Source of the DNA: Atopobium sp. oral taxon 199 str. F0494
GTDB taxonomy: Bacteria > Actinomycetota > Coriobacteriia > Coriobacteriales > Atopobiaceae
DNA: 64,000 nt
NCBI RefSeq assembly: GCF_000411555.1
Contig: NZ_KE150486.1
Span: 248,001 to 312,000 of the forward strand
Reading direction: 5' to 3'
The notes beneath the pieces were generated by a model, which saw nothing but the letters and a program-made list of their open reading frames with translations, had not been told where the DNA came from and ran no database searches. Both the position numbers and the translations under genes were made by a program. Below are positions 18,520 through 27,621 of this stretch, piece by piece. Position 1 is the first letter of the stretch. Every line of letters starts with the position of its first letter.

Positions 18520-19176
18520 ATGAAACCCATAATCGTTGCAATTGACGATCGCTTGGCAAACCCGGGCGATACCCTGTCGCTTGCGGGCCATCTTGACGAG
18601 GAGAGCTACGCCCTCGGTGAGCATGAGTTTTGCCTGCCTCACGGCATTGAGTATGACCTTGTTCTGACGAATGCGGGCGAGGGCATCTTGGTTACGGGCA
18701 TACTCAAGACATGCGCCGTTGGAGAATGTGACCGGTGTCTTGCTCCCGCCTCGATGGATATCGCAGCGGAGGTTGACGAATACTATCTTTTTGAAGAACC
18801 CGAGCATCCCGCTGATGATGAAGATGAAGCCGACTATTCGCTTGTGTCATCCGACAAGACCATTGACCTTGCAGGCGCGCTGCTCCCTTCGCTTGTGATG
18901 GAAACGCCCTTTGTGGTGCTGTGCAAGCCTGATTGCAAGGGGCTTTGTCCGGTTTGTGGCGCCAATCTCAACGAAGAGGATTGCGGACATGCAGCGCAGG
19001 TGAACCGCACGCGGAGCGAGGAGCGTTTGGACAGCAATCCCTTCTCGGTATTGGCTGGCCTTACCTTTGATGATGAGAAGAACTCCGAAGAAAGCGTTGA
19101 AGACAGCGCTGAAGAAGGCGCCGAAGACAGCACCAAAGAAAGCGTTGAAGGTAGGGACTCCGACTCAAAGCGGTGA
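18520..19176 (+). CDS. YceD family protein (DUF177)
   Basis: 218 residues. The family core is visible as CDRCLAP (about 72), a short acidic linker, and LCPVCGANLNEEDCGH (about 147). The family is linked to rRNA or ribosome assembly and usually precedes rpmF, as here. The C-terminal 30 residues are an unusual Glu/Ser tail made of three in-frame 24-base repeats (19084-19155), absent from typical family members as far as I recall. No Shine-Dalgarno is evident; translation is probably coupled to the upstream gene. Confidence 0.88.
   Translation: MKPIIVAIDDRLANPGDTLSLAGHLDEESYALGEHEFCLPHGIEYDLVLTNAGEGILVTGILKTCAVGECDRCLAPASMDIAAEVDEYYLFEEPEHPADDEDEADYSLVSSDKTIDLAGALLPSLVMETPFVVLCKPDCKGLCPVCGANLNEEDCGHAAQVNRTRSEERLDSNPFSVLAGLTFDDEKNSEESVEDSAEEGAEDSTKESVEGRDSDSKR
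19084..19155 (+). repeat. Three in-frame 24-base repeats in the yceD tail
   Basis: Units 19084-19107, 19108-19131 and 19132-19155 encode SEESVEDS, AEEGAEDS and TKESVEGR. They lie just before the stop codon. Confidence 0.85.
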
Positions 19177-19245
19177 TTGCGTAAAAACTACGTTGCGCAA
19201 AGCTACAAATCTGAATAAATTGCGCTTTTGCGTCCAAAATGCCCT

Positions 19246-19272
19246 CATGCGTGGTATAGTATCCAACGCATG
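19246..19272 (+). promoter_or_regulatory. Putative rpmF promoter -10 inside a palindrome
   Basis: TATAGT (19255-19260) lies between perfect 7-base arms CATGCGT (19246-19252) and ACGCATG (19266-19272), about 75 bases before rpmF. The arrangement resembles an operator overlapping a -10 box. No convincing -35 was found at normal spacing. Confidence 0.4.
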
Positions 19273-19336
19273 AAATTAGATGGGTCGCGTCCTAACAGGT
19301 ATGGGACGCTCGCAAGAAAGTAAGAGAGGTTCCAAG

Positions 19337-19516
19337 ATGGCAGTACCTAAGCAAAAGAAGGGTCGCGGCGCTACCCACACTCGTCGTTCCGCAAACAGCA
19401 AGGTTGCAACTCCTGCTCGTTCCATTTGTCCGGAGTGCGGCGCTCCCAAGCTTCCTCATCACGTTTGCCCCAACTGCGGCCATTACAAGGCTCGTGAGGT
19501 TGTTGTTACCGAGTAG
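19337..19516 (+). CDS. rpmF: 50S ribosomal protein L32
   Basis: 59 residues starting MAVPKQKKGRGATHTRRSAN, the canonical bL32 start, with GAGAGG upstream. CPEC and CPNC form the zinc ribbon. The yceD-rpmF-plsX order is conserved from proteobacteria to Gram-positives. Confidence 0.97.
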   Translation: MAVPKQKKGRGATHTRRSANSKVATPARSICPECGAPKLPHHVCPNCGHYKAREVVVTE

Positions 19517-19536
19517 TTCTCAAACAGCGTAAGAGT

Positions 19537-19573
19537 AAGGAGGCTGTCCCGCTTGGGTCGGCCTCCTTTTCTA
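19537..19573 (+). terminator. Terminator/attenuator between rpmF and plsX
   Basis: Outer stem AAGGAGGC (19537-19544)/GCCTCCTT (19561-19568) encloses an inner CCC-GCTT-GGG hairpin and is followed by TTTTCT. It lies 15 bases before the plsX start, so part of the transcripts may stop here while the rest read into lipid genes. Confidence 0.65.
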
Positions 19574-19587
19574 TAAAGGGGGAACGT

Positions 19588-20577
19588 ATGCCCACTACCG
19601 TTTGCGTTGATGTTATGGGTTCAGATCAAAGTCCTGAGGTGGTTCTCGCGGGAGTCGCGCAGGCTCTTGAGAAAGACCCTGAACTCGAAGTCCTTCTCGC
19701 CGGAGCTGATGAGTTTGTGACGCCCTTTGCCGAGAAGAACGTTCGTGCTCACGCTCTTGTTACCACTGAAGTTATCGGCATGGACGAGCATCCGGCAGAC
19801 GCGGTGCGTCAAAAAAAGGACGCGAGCATTGTGCGCGCCGCGGCGGCAGTGCGCGCTGGCAAGGCGGCGGGACTTTTTTCCGCTGGTTCAACAGGTGCGG
19901 TGCTGACGGCGGCTACCTTCGGCATCGGGCGCATCAGGGGAATAAAGCGTCCCGCGCTGGCGCTCCTTCTGCCCGGCCTTCACGGACATCAGGCTGTATT
20001 TCTTGATACGGGAGCAAACGCTGACGTAAAGCCTGAAATGATGGTGGACTTTGCCCGCATGGGCAAGGCGTATGCGCAGGTAGCGCTTGGTATCGCTGAG
20101 CCCTCTATCGGTCTTCTCACCAACGGATCGGAAGAAACTAAGGGCTCTGCGCTGACACTTTCCTATCACGAGGCTCTCGCAAGCTCAACTGTCGGCTTTT
20201 CCGGCAATGCCGAAGGTGTTGATTTGTTGGGCGACCGGTTTGATGTTATTGTGGCGGACGGTCTTACGGGCAATGTGGCTCTCAAGACGATTGAGTCTAC
20301 CGGCAAGTTTATTTTGAGCCGTATCAAAGATTCGGTGAAATCCTCAAAAAAGGCGGCGCTCGGAGCGCTTCTGCTCAAAGACGCTCTCAAGCAAACGGCC
20401 GGTGAGCTCTCAGGTGATATGGTAGGAGGAGCCGTTCTTCTCGGCCTTTCCGCTCCTGTCATCAAGGGACATGGTTCCACAAGCGCCGGAGCGGTATGTG
20501 CTGGTACGCTTGCGGCTGCCACCGCGGCTCATGGAAATCTTGTGGGGAAAATCGCGGAAGCGGTTCAGGCTGACTAG
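19588..20577 (+). CDS. plsX: Phosphate acyltransferase PlsX
   Basis: 329 residues. DVMGSDQSPEVVLAG at the N-terminus, FSAGSTGAVLTAA (about 94) and DGLTGNVALKT are family signatures. PlsX makes acyl-phosphate from acyl-ACP for phosphatidic acid synthesis. The ATG has GGGGGAAC upstream. It is followed by acpP after a 128-base gap that contains a two-unit repeat copying the gene's tail. Confidence 0.95.
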   Translation: MPTTVCVDVMGSDQSPEVVLAGVAQALEKDPELEVLLAGADEFVTPFAEKNVRAHALVTTEVIGMDEHPADAVRQKKDASIVRAAAAVRAGKAAGLFSAGSTGAVLTAATFGIGRIRGIKRPALALLLPGLHGHQAVFLDTGANADVKPEMMVDFARMGKAYAQVALGIAEPSIGLLTNGSEETKGSALTLSYHEALASSTVGFSGNAEGVDLLGDRFDVIVADGLTGNVALKTIESTGKFILSRIKDSVKSSKKAALGALLLKDALKQTAGELSGDMVGGAVLLGLSAPVIKGHGSTSAGAVCAGTLAAATAAHGNLVGKIAEAVQAD

Positions 20578-20639
20578 CTCTTTCAGGTCGACCGGTTCTT
20601 CTAAACTGAGTAGTTCTTTCAGGTTGGTTGGTTCTCGCG
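20570..20639 (+). repeat. Two-unit ~35-base repeat at the plsX 3' end
   Basis: Unit 1 (20570-20605) contains the plsX stop TAG; unit 2 (20606-20639) repeats it with TAG at the same offset (20611-20613). The shared core is CTTTCAGGTNGNCCGGTTCT-like. Confidence 0.75.
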
Positions 20640-20705
20640 TCTTTCTGGCAGCAACACGGGTAAAATTGCGTTGTCAATGTTCTGCGTTTGCGCAAGGAGG
20701 GCGTA

Positions 20706-20942
20706 ATGGCAAATTCCGAAACACTTGATAAAGTAATTGCTCTTGTTCGAGAAACCCTTGATATTGATGAGGACACTGAGCTTGACGAGACAACCTCATT
20801 TAAGGATCTCGGCGCTGACTCGTTTGATTTGCTGCAGTTGGTCACCGATCTTGAGCAGGAATTTGACATGACATTTGATGCTGAATCGCTAAGCGATGTT
20901 GCCACTATTGGTGACGCCGTCGAAGCTATCGAAGAAGCGTAA
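20706..20942 (+). CDS. acpP: Acyl carrier protein
   Basis: 78 residues, acidic. LGADSFDLLQLVTDLEQEF holds the Ser that carries phosphopantetheine (DSFD, where most ACPs have DSLD). AAGGAGGG precedes the ATG. Position between plsX and rnc matches many bacteria. Confidence 0.95.
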   Translation: MANSETLDKVIALVRETLDIDEDTELDETTSFKDLGADSFDLLQLVTDLEQEFDMTFDAESLSDVATIGDAVEAIEEA

Positions 20943-20953
20943 AGATTGGTGCT

Positions 20954-21691
20954 TTGAGTTTGAAATTACATGAGCGTGTGCGTGCAGTTGAAGACATCTG
21001 CAGCCACAAATTTACACATAAAGATATTATCGAAGCCGCTCTCACGCATCCGTCCGCGGTAGAAGGCAAGCCTGTGTCCGCTTCGTATGAGCGCCTTGAG
21101 TTTTTGGGAGATTCCATTTTGGGCGCTATTGTTGCCACTGACCTCTTTGAGCGATATCCGGGTATGGACGAAGGTGAACTTACCCGCCTGAAAACCTCTC
21201 TTGTTTCAGGACACACGCTTTCCATTGTGGCAAAAGCACTCGGTATCGAGCCGCTTATTGTCATGGGAGTGTCTGAAAAAGGTACTGGAGGCCGCGGCAT
21301 GCGTTCCGCGCTTGAAAACGTCTACGAGTCCATTGTTGGCGCGCTGTACCTTGACGCGGGGTACGAGCCGACTCATGAGTTTGTCATGAGGACTTTAGGG
21401 CCGCATATCTCTCCTTCGCTTGCTGAGCGTTCGGTAAGTCCGAAGTCTCGCCTTCAGGAGGCGGTGCAGGCAAATGGAAAATGCACGCCCGAATACGAAC
21501 TGATTGATGAGTCCGGTCCTGCGCACACGCCTACGTTTACCTCAGTCGTATATGTCGATGGCCTCAAGGCGGGACGAGGAGTAGGGTCCTCCAAAAAAGC
21601 CGCGGAATCAGCGGCGGCTCAAGACGCCCTCGTGCGGCTTGGCGTTGACAAGAATCCCGTTGATGTTGACGCCGATATGGGCTTGAAGTAG
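20954..21691 (+). CDS. rnc: Ribonuclease III
   Basis: 245 residues with a TTG start; no strong ribosome-binding site is visible, so coupling to acpP (11 bases upstream) is likely. The catalytic motif ERLEFLGDSILG is near residue 46, and ENVYESIVGALYLDAG supplies the second metal ligands. A C-terminal double-stranded-RNA-binding domain ends with GVGSSKKAAESAAAQDAL. It processes rRNA precursors and structured RNAs. Confidence 0.96.
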   Translation: MSLKLHERVRAVEDICSHKFTHKDIIEAALTHPSAVEGKPVSASYERLEFLGDSILGAIVATDLFERYPGMDEGELTRLKTSLVSGHTLSIVAKALGIEPLIVMGVSEKGTGGRGMRSALENVYESIVGALYLDAGYEPTHEFVMRTLGPHISPSLAERSVSPKSRLQEAVQANGKCTPEYELIDESGPAHTPTFTSVVYVDGLKAGRGVGSSKKAAESAAAQDALVRLGVDKNPVDVDADMGLK

Positions 21692-21701
21692 GAGGACGTC
21701 G

Positions 21702-24700
21702 TTGTATCTCAAATCGCTTACCCTCAAAGGCTTTAAGTCCTTTGCCGACAAAACGCACATGGAATTTGACCCCGGCTTAACTGTTGTGGTGGGACCAAAT
21801 GGTTCGGGCAAATCAAACGTTTCCGATTCGATTCTGTGGGTTTTGGGCGAGCAGAGCGCAAAAATGCTGCGCGGTCAGGCCATGGAAGACGTTATCTTTT
21901 CGGGTTCCTCCGCGAGAAACGCGGTCGGCGTTGCGGAAGTGACGCTTCTCTTGGACAACTCCGATCACACGCTTCCCATTGACTTTTCGGAGATTGGAAT
22001 CACCCGGCGCATGTATCGTTCGGGGGAGTCCGAGTACCTGATCAATGGAGCGCCTGCTCGATTGATGGATATTCAGGATATTCTCCATGATTCCGGTCTT
22101 GGCAAGGATACGCATTCCATCATTTCTCAGGGCAAACTCGATTCTATTTTGTCGAGCCGTCCGGAGCAGCGCCGTGAGCTTATCGAAGAAGCGGCTGATA
22201 TCTCAAAGCATCGCCGCCGCAAGGAACGGGCTGAGCGCAAAATTGCGGCTATGGATGAAAATCTGGCGCGCGCCAAAGTGGTTGCCCGTGAGATTACGCG
22301 GCAGCTGCGTCCGCTTGAAAAGCAGGTGGACAAGGCCTCGCGCGCGAAAACACTGCAGGCGCAGTTTACCGAGCTTACTGTTCAGCTGGCTGTGGACGAT
22401 TTGAGACAGCTTCAGCAAACTCACGCGGAGTTGAGCGTTCGTCAAAAGGAAGCTGACGCTGCTATTGAACTTGCGCGGTATCGCTCTCAAGAAAAGGTGC
22501 AGGAGCTCGAAAAACTTCAGTCGCTTCTTGAACAAAAGGGCCTGTTCGTGGGAGATTTGGGCGAGCAGCGCCGCCGTATGCAGGATGTGCTTGGCCGTAT
22601 GGGCTCTGACATGCGTCTTTTGGAAGAGAAAGGCAAGAACATGGTTTCTCGCCTTTCCGATATGCGTATGCAGCTTTCCGTTATGGGCAGACAGCGCCAA
22701 GAGGCTGCCACCGAGTCAGAACAGCTCAAAGACCAGCTCATAGCGTTTTCCGCTCAAGAGACCGAACTCAAAAAAACGCAGGAGTCCCTGCAAGAAATTG
22801 CTCAAAAAGCGGCGAGCGGGCGAAAAGAACTTGACCTTGAACTTCAGCGCCTGAGTTCGGAGGAGAAGTCCGCGCGCGCTGTCGCTGACAGGGAAACGCT
22901 TGCTTATGTAAAGCTGGAAGAGCACATCACGCACGCAAAGGTTGAGGATGAGATGTACGTCTCTCGTCTGGCGCAAATCAATGAGTCGCTTAAAACGGCG
23001 GAAGAAGCCCTCTCGCAAAGCTCAACGCGTGAGCATGAGCTTTCGGCGGCTCTGGAGCTTGCGCGGCGTGAGTCGGAAGCTTTGATTGCTGAGATTTCCG
23101 AACATACGTCTGCGCTGGAAGCCGCGCGTGCCGTTGAAGCTGACGCGAAGCGAAAGCTCTCGCAAGCGGAGGCGACATTGACGGCGCTGACGTCACTTGA
23201 CGTTGAAACGGCAAAAACAAGTCCGCGCGCCGCGGCGCTTGCGGATGATGAGGCCGTTGCTGAGCTTATTGAAAGCCGTCTTGCCGATTGTATTGACGCT
23301 GATGAGCGCATTGAGCCCTTGCTTGAACGATTGCTCGGAGATGACTTGGCGGCCTTTGTGGTCGGTTCCGTTTCGGAAGCGGATACGCTTGCCTCCGCCG
23401 CGCTCGCGTACAAAGAGGCTGAAGGATGCGCCACGATTGTTTCACGCGCAGCGCGATGCTCTGAGAGCGCGGAGCGCATCGATAAAGACGCTCCCGGCGA
23501 GGCGCTCCTTGACAGGATTCATGTGGCCGAATCATCGCGTGCCCTGCTTGAAGCGCTGTTTGGCAGCATGCGAGTGGTTGGCGATGTCAGCGAAGCTCTC
23601 GCGGCTCATGAGAAAGCGTCCTTGTGCACATATGTAACGCTTGACGGCGCGATACTCTTTCCTGACGGCCGGCTGAGGATTGGTACGCCTGCTTCTGCGA
23701 AAGTGGGCGCTCTTGAGCGCAAGCGTCGTATTCGTGCGCTTGAAAAAGACAGAGGTCATCTAAAGGCAGCTCATGAGGCTGCGATTGCGGCAGTGGCGCA
23801 AGCAGAGACAAAGCTTGCCACGGCGCGGGAGAAAAGCGTTGCGGCCCAAGGGGAGGCGGCGCGCCTTTCTGGTGAGCTTACGTCTCTCTCTTCTGAGCGA
23901 GGGCGCCTGGAAGGGCAAGTGGCTTCCGCGAAGGCGGAGAAGAGCCAGGTGACAAAGGCTCGTGCGGTCGCGTCTGAACGTGCGCAGGACGCCCATTTTC
24001 ATATTGAAGAACATAGACAGGCGTCGCATGAGGCGTCTGAGCGTGCGGAGGAGCTTGCTCGACTGCTTTCCGAAACAACCGCCAAGCACGATAAGGCCAT
24101 TCACGCCCAGGGTAAGGCGTCGCGTGAGCTCTCTGACGCCCGTATGAAATTAGCGATGGCTACTGAGCGCCGGGCAAATCTTGACGCTCGCGCGGCTGAA
24201 CTGGCAAAGCGTGTGCAAACTCTTGAGCAGCAGATAAACGCGACAGAGCAGTCCTCTCATGCACTCGATGTTATCCGTCTGCGCGTTGACCCGCTCTATG
24301 AGCGCTATGAGGCTCTCCACGGGCGCGCGCTTGAATGGGCTTCTCGCCTGAAAGACCGCGCCTCACTTGCGGAGGCGGACTCCGATTCGCTGCGCAAGAC
24401 TATCGGCGAGGCGAAAGATGCCGTCTCAGCGGCGCAGGCCGAACTTGAGCAGGAACGCTCGCGCGCCAATGACGTTAAGGTTGAAATCGGCCGTCTTGAA
24501 GTGCAGGTGGAAAACGCCATTAACGCCATTATCGCAACAGGGGCGGTGCTTGACGAAGCGCTGAAGTTACCGGAACCGGAGGACCGTGCGGCTGCTGAGC
24601 GAACGGTTGATCAGCTTAAGCGGCAGCTTGACGGTATTGGTCCTGTCAACGAGGTAGCCATGGATGAATATCAGCGCCTCAAGGAGCGCGCCGATTATAT

Positions 24701-25256
24701 TGGCGAGCAGGTAGCAGATCTTGAGGCTGCGCGCGGCTCTCTCAAAAAAATTACTTCGGCTATCGAGCGCAAGATGCGCAATCGTTTTCTTGTCGTCTTT
24801 GAAAAGGTCAATCAAAACTTCTCCGAGATTTTCTCGATGCTCTTTCCCGGTGGGCACGCTCGCATTGAGATGACCGATCCGGAAAACCTTTCCGAGACGG
24901 GTATTGAGATTGTGGCTCAGCCTCGCGGCAAACGCATTACCAAGATGATGCTGATGAGCGGTGGCGAGAAGAGTCTCACGGCCTTGGCGCTTCTCTTTGC
25001 TGTATATCGGACTCGCACGGTTCCGTTTTACGTATTTGATGAGGTTGAGGCGGCGCTCGATGACGCTAACCTCTCAAAACTGCTTGACGCGATTGAGCAG
25101 CTCAAAGAAACAACACAGCTTATCGTTATCTCTCACCAGAGACGCACCATGGAGCAGGCGGATGTTCTGTACGGTGTGTCTATGCAGGCAGATGGCGTAA
25201 GTCATGTGGTCTCACAGAGACTTGATCATACGACCGGAAAGGTGGTTGACGCCTGA
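21702..25256 (+). CDS. smc: Chromosome segregation ATPase SMC
   Basis: 1184 residues, full length. TTG start at 21702 with AGGAGG upstream. Walker A GPNGSGKSNVSDSI is near residue 32, followed by long coiled coils (about 165-500 and 690-1010). A hinge lies around 510-670, and the C-terminal head carries LMSGGEKSLTALALLF (about 1084) with Walker B FYVFDEVEAALDD. It forms the SMC-ScpAB condensin. It overlaps ftsY by one base. Confidence 0.97.
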   Translation: MYLKSLTLKGFKSFADKTHMEFDPGLTVVVGPNGSGKSNVSDSILWVLGEQSAKMLRGQAMEDVIFSGSSARNAVGVAEVTLLLDNSDHTLPIDFSEIGITRRMYRSGESEYLINGAPARLMDIQDILHDSGLGKDTHSIISQGKLDSILSSRPEQRRELIEEAADISKHRRRKERAERKIAAMDENLARAKVVAREITRQLRPLEKQVDKASRAKTLQAQFTELTVQLAVDDLRQLQQTHAELSVRQKEADAAIELARYRSQEKVQELEKLQSLLEQKGLFVGDLGEQRRRMQDVLGRMGSDMRLLEEKGKNMVSRLSDMRMQLSVMGRQRQEAATESEQLKDQLIAFSAQETELKKTQESLQEIAQKAASGRKELDLELQRLSSEEKSARAVADRETLAYVKLEEHITHAKVEDEMYVSRLAQINESLKTAEEALSQSSTREHELSAALELARRESEALIAEISEHTSALEAARAVEADAKRKLSQAEATLTALTSLDVETAKTSPRAAALADDEAVAELIESRLADCIDADERIEPLLERLLGDDLAAFVVGSVSEADTLASAALAYKEAEGCATIVSRAARCSESAERIDKDAPGEALLDRIHVAESSRALLEALFGSMRVVGDVSEALAAHEKASLCTYVTLDGAILFPDGRLRIGTPASAKVGALERKRRIRALEKDRGHLKAAHEAAIAAVAQAETKLATAREKSVAAQGEAARLSGELTSLSSERGRLEGQVASAKAEKSQVTKARAVASERAQDAHFHIEEHRQASHEASERAEELARLLSETTAKHDKAIHAQGKASRELSDARMKLAMATERRANLDARAAELAKRVQTLEQQINATEQSSHALDVIRLRVDPLYERYEALHGRALEWASRLKDRASLAEADSDSLRKTIGEAKDAVSAAQAELEQERSRANDVKVEIGRLEVQVENAINAIIATGAVLDEALKLPEPEDRAAAERTVDQLKRQLDGIGPVNEVAMDEYQRLKERADYIGEQVADLEAARGSLKKITSAIERKMRNRFLVVFEKVNQNFSEIFSMLFPGGHARIEMTDPENLSETGIEIVAQPRGKRITKMMLMSGGEKSLTALALLFAVYRTRTVPFYVFDEVEAALDDANLSKLLDAIEQLKETTQLIVISHQRRTMEQADVLYGVSMQADGVSHVVSQRLDHTTGKVVDA

Positions 25257-26161
25257 TGGGTTTCATGGACAATCTTCGTCGCGGCCTTGAGCGTTCACGC
25301 GAAACGCTCAATGAGATTTTTTATATGGGAGGCGAGGTCACTGAGGATTTTTGGGATGACCTTGAAGACACCCTCGTGATGGGGGATATGGGAGCTGAGG
25401 TTGCCATACGCGTTACGGACGACCTCCGCGAACAGGCCGCGCGTGAGAATCTCACGCGGTCGGATCAGCTTCGTCGAGCGCTCATTGAGAGGCTTTCTCG
25501 GGAGTTCCCGCGCGCTTCTCGCGATCCCTTCACTGATACGCCGTCGATTGTGCTCTTTGTCGGCATTAACGGCGCGGGCAAGACGACCACGGTGGGCAAG
25601 CTGGCAGGACGTGCGAAAGCCGAAGGCAGTCGCGTGCTCATCGGGGGAGCTGACACCTTTCGCGCCGCCGCGATTGAGCAGCTTGAGATATGGGGAGAAC
25701 GCTCAGGCGTTGAAGTCATTACGCGCGAGCGCGGCGCGGATCCCGCAAGCGTGTGCTATGACGTTATCGATGAGGCCGAGAAGCGCGGCGCTGAGCTGGT
25801 GCTTATTGACACGGCCGGACGCCTGCATACCTCCTCTGACTTAATGCGCGAGCTGGCGAAGGTTGTTTCAGTGACGCGTAAGCGTGCGGGCGTGACGTCG
25901 GTGAGCGTAGTTTTGGTGATTGACGCTACAACCGGACAAAACGGCCTTAACCAGGCCAAGGAGTTCAATGACGCTCTCGATCTTGACGGTCTTATCGTCA
26001 CAAAACTTGACGGTACCGCTAAGGGCGGCATAGCCCTTGCCATATCCAACCAGCTTAACCTGCCTATCTATCGCATTGGCGTGGGCGAAGCTCTTGATGA
26101 TTTGCAAACATTTGATGCGCACGATTTCTGTGAAGCGCTCGTGGGCGAGGGAGTTCAATAA
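25256..26161 (+). CDS. ftsY: Signal recognition particle receptor FtsY
   Basis: 301 residues, only the NG domain: the acidic A domain of longer FtsY proteins is absent. The N-terminal helices (LRRGLERSRETLNEIFYMGG) precede the GTPase with GINGAGKTTTVGKLAG (about 103), DTFRAAAIEQL, DTAGRLH and TKLDGTAKGG. It docks ribosome-SRP complexes at the membrane. It is sandwiched between smc and ffh with one-base overlaps on both sides. Confidence 0.96.
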   Translation: MGFMDNLRRGLERSRETLNEIFYMGGEVTEDFWDDLEDTLVMGDMGAEVAIRVTDDLREQAARENLTRSDQLRRALIERLSREFPRASRDPFTDTPSIVLFVGINGAGKTTTVGKLAGRAKAEGSRVLIGGADTFRAAAIEQLEIWGERSGVEVITRERGADPASVCYDVIDEAEKRGAELVLIDTAGRLHTSSDLMRELAKVVSVTRKRAGVTSVSVVLVIDATTGQNGLNQAKEFNDALDLDGLIVTKLDGTAKGGIALAISNQLNLPIYRIGVGEALDDLQTFDAHDFCEALVGEGVQ

Positions 26162-27540
26162 TGTTTAACAGCCTGCAGGATCGTCTCCAAGACACGTTTG
26201 CCGCTCTACGCGGTAAGGGCCGTCTGACCGAGGATGATATCAACGTCGCCATGCGCGAAATTCGTATGGCACTGCTTGAAGCCGATGTCAACTATCGCGT
26301 GGTCAAGAACTTTGTTGCGCGCTGCAAGGAGCAGTGCCTGACGGCTGAGGTGCTTGAGTCTCTTTCTCCCGCTCAAAACGTGGTGCGCATTGTTTTGGAT
26401 GAGCTGACATCGCTTTTGGGTTCGACCGAGTCAAAGCTGGTACTTGCTCAGAACCGCATTCCGAACGTCATTATGCTGGTCGGCCTGCAAGGCTCCGGCA
26501 AGACTACCGCGGCGGCTAAGCTGGCGTACCTCTTGAAGTCCGAGGGCAAGCGTCCGCTTTTGGCGGCCTGTGACGTCCATCGTCCCGCAGCGGCCGATCA
26601 GCTTGAGACTCTCGGCGCCGAAATTGAAGTTCCCGTGTATCGCGGAGACGGTCGTGACGCGGTGGCTATTGCCTCTGAATCCATCCACCAAGCCATTGAT
26701 CACATGAATGACATCGTAATCGTTGATACCGCTGGCCGTCTGCAGATTGATGAAGAGATGATGCAGGAAGCCGTCGCTATCAAGCAGGCTGTCAAACCTG
26801 ATCAGATTTTGATGGTCGTTGATGCTATGACCGGCCAGGATATCGTCAACGTTGTGACTACCTTTGCCGAGCGCGTGGACTTTGACGGAGTCATCATGTC
26901 CAAGCTTGACGGCGATGCTCGTGGCGGCGGCGCGCTTTCCGTCCGCGAGGTGACCGGCAAGCCTATCAAATTTGTTTCTATGGGTGAGAAGCCCGATTCG
27001 CTTGAAGTCTTTCATCCGGACCGCATGGCAAAACGCATTCTTGGCATGGGAGACGTTATCTCCATTGTCGAGCAGGCTCAAAAAGTTGCTGATGAAAAGC
27101 AGGTTGAAGATGCCGAGCGCATGCTTCGCGAGGGATTTACCATGGATGACCTGCTCAACCAAATGCAGCAAATCCGTAAAATGGGAGGACTTGCCAAACT
27201 CATAAGCGCTCTTCCAGGTGGAGATCGCCTGATGGCACAGCAGGGCGGCTTGGATGACAGTTCACTCGGGCGCATTGAGGCCATTATCCACTCAATGACC
27301 AGAGAAGAACGTCTGCGTCCCAAAATCATTAACGGACAGCGCCGCAGGCGCATCTCTGCGGGCTCCGGTCGCACCATTCAGGAAGTGAACCAGCTCATCC
27401 GCCAGTGGGGCGAGATGAATAAGATGATGGGTAAGATGAAAGCTATGACGCAAAGTGGCAACGCCAAAAAGGGTCGCCGTCAAATGGAAGCCATGATGCG
27501 CAACATGGGCTTCGGCGGCAATCAGATGCCTAAGTTTTAA
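26161..27540 (+). CDS. ffh: Signal recognition particle protein Ffh
   Basis: 459 residues. GTPase motifs GLQGSGKTTAAAKLA (about 108), DVHRPAAADQL, DTAGRLQIDEEMM and SKLDGDARGGGA are followed by a methionine-rich M domain (about 300-459) that binds signal peptides and SRP RNA. The upstream regulator YlxM often found here is missing. The 4.5S RNA partner was not found in the window. Degenerate repeats with recurring TAA follow the stop. Confidence 0.97.
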   Translation: MFNSLQDRLQDTFAALRGKGRLTEDDINVAMREIRMALLEADVNYRVVKNFVARCKEQCLTAEVLESLSPAQNVVRIVLDELTSLLGSTESKLVLAQNRIPNVIMLVGLQGSGKTTAAAKLAYLLKSEGKRPLLAACDVHRPAAADQLETLGAEIEVPVYRGDGRDAVAIASESIHQAIDHMNDIVIVDTAGRLQIDEEMMQEAVAIKQAVKPDQILMVVDAMTGQDIVNVVTTFAERVDFDGVIMSKLDGDARGGGALSVREVTGKPIKFVSMGEKPDSLEVFHPDRMAKRILGMGDVISIVEQAQKVADEKQVEDAERMLREGFTMDDLLNQMQQIRKMGGLAKLISALPGGDRLMAQQGGLDDSSLGRIEAIIHSMTREERLRPKIINGQRRRRISAGSGRTIQEVNQLIRQWGEMNKMMGKMKAMTQSGNAKKGRRQMEAMMRNMGFGGNQMPKF

Positions 27541-27618
27541 GCCATCGGAAGTCGACGAAAGTTAACGGTTGTGCTGACATCGCGTAAGCATTGTGTAGAC
27601 GACGAGTAAACGCAGTGG
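27534..27618 (+). repeat. Degenerate 22-25-base repeat after ffh
   Basis: The ffh stop TAA (27538-27540) is followed by TAA at 27563, 27585 and 27607, each in a loosely similar G(T)TAA(A/G)C context. Similarity between units is weaker than at other loci. Confidence 0.45.
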
Positions 27619-27621
27619 CGG

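Noticed and set aside
27541..27621. SRP RNA gene next to ffh
   Set aside because: The gap is too short and lacks the conserved GNAR tetraloop hairpin; it holds only degenerate repeats.
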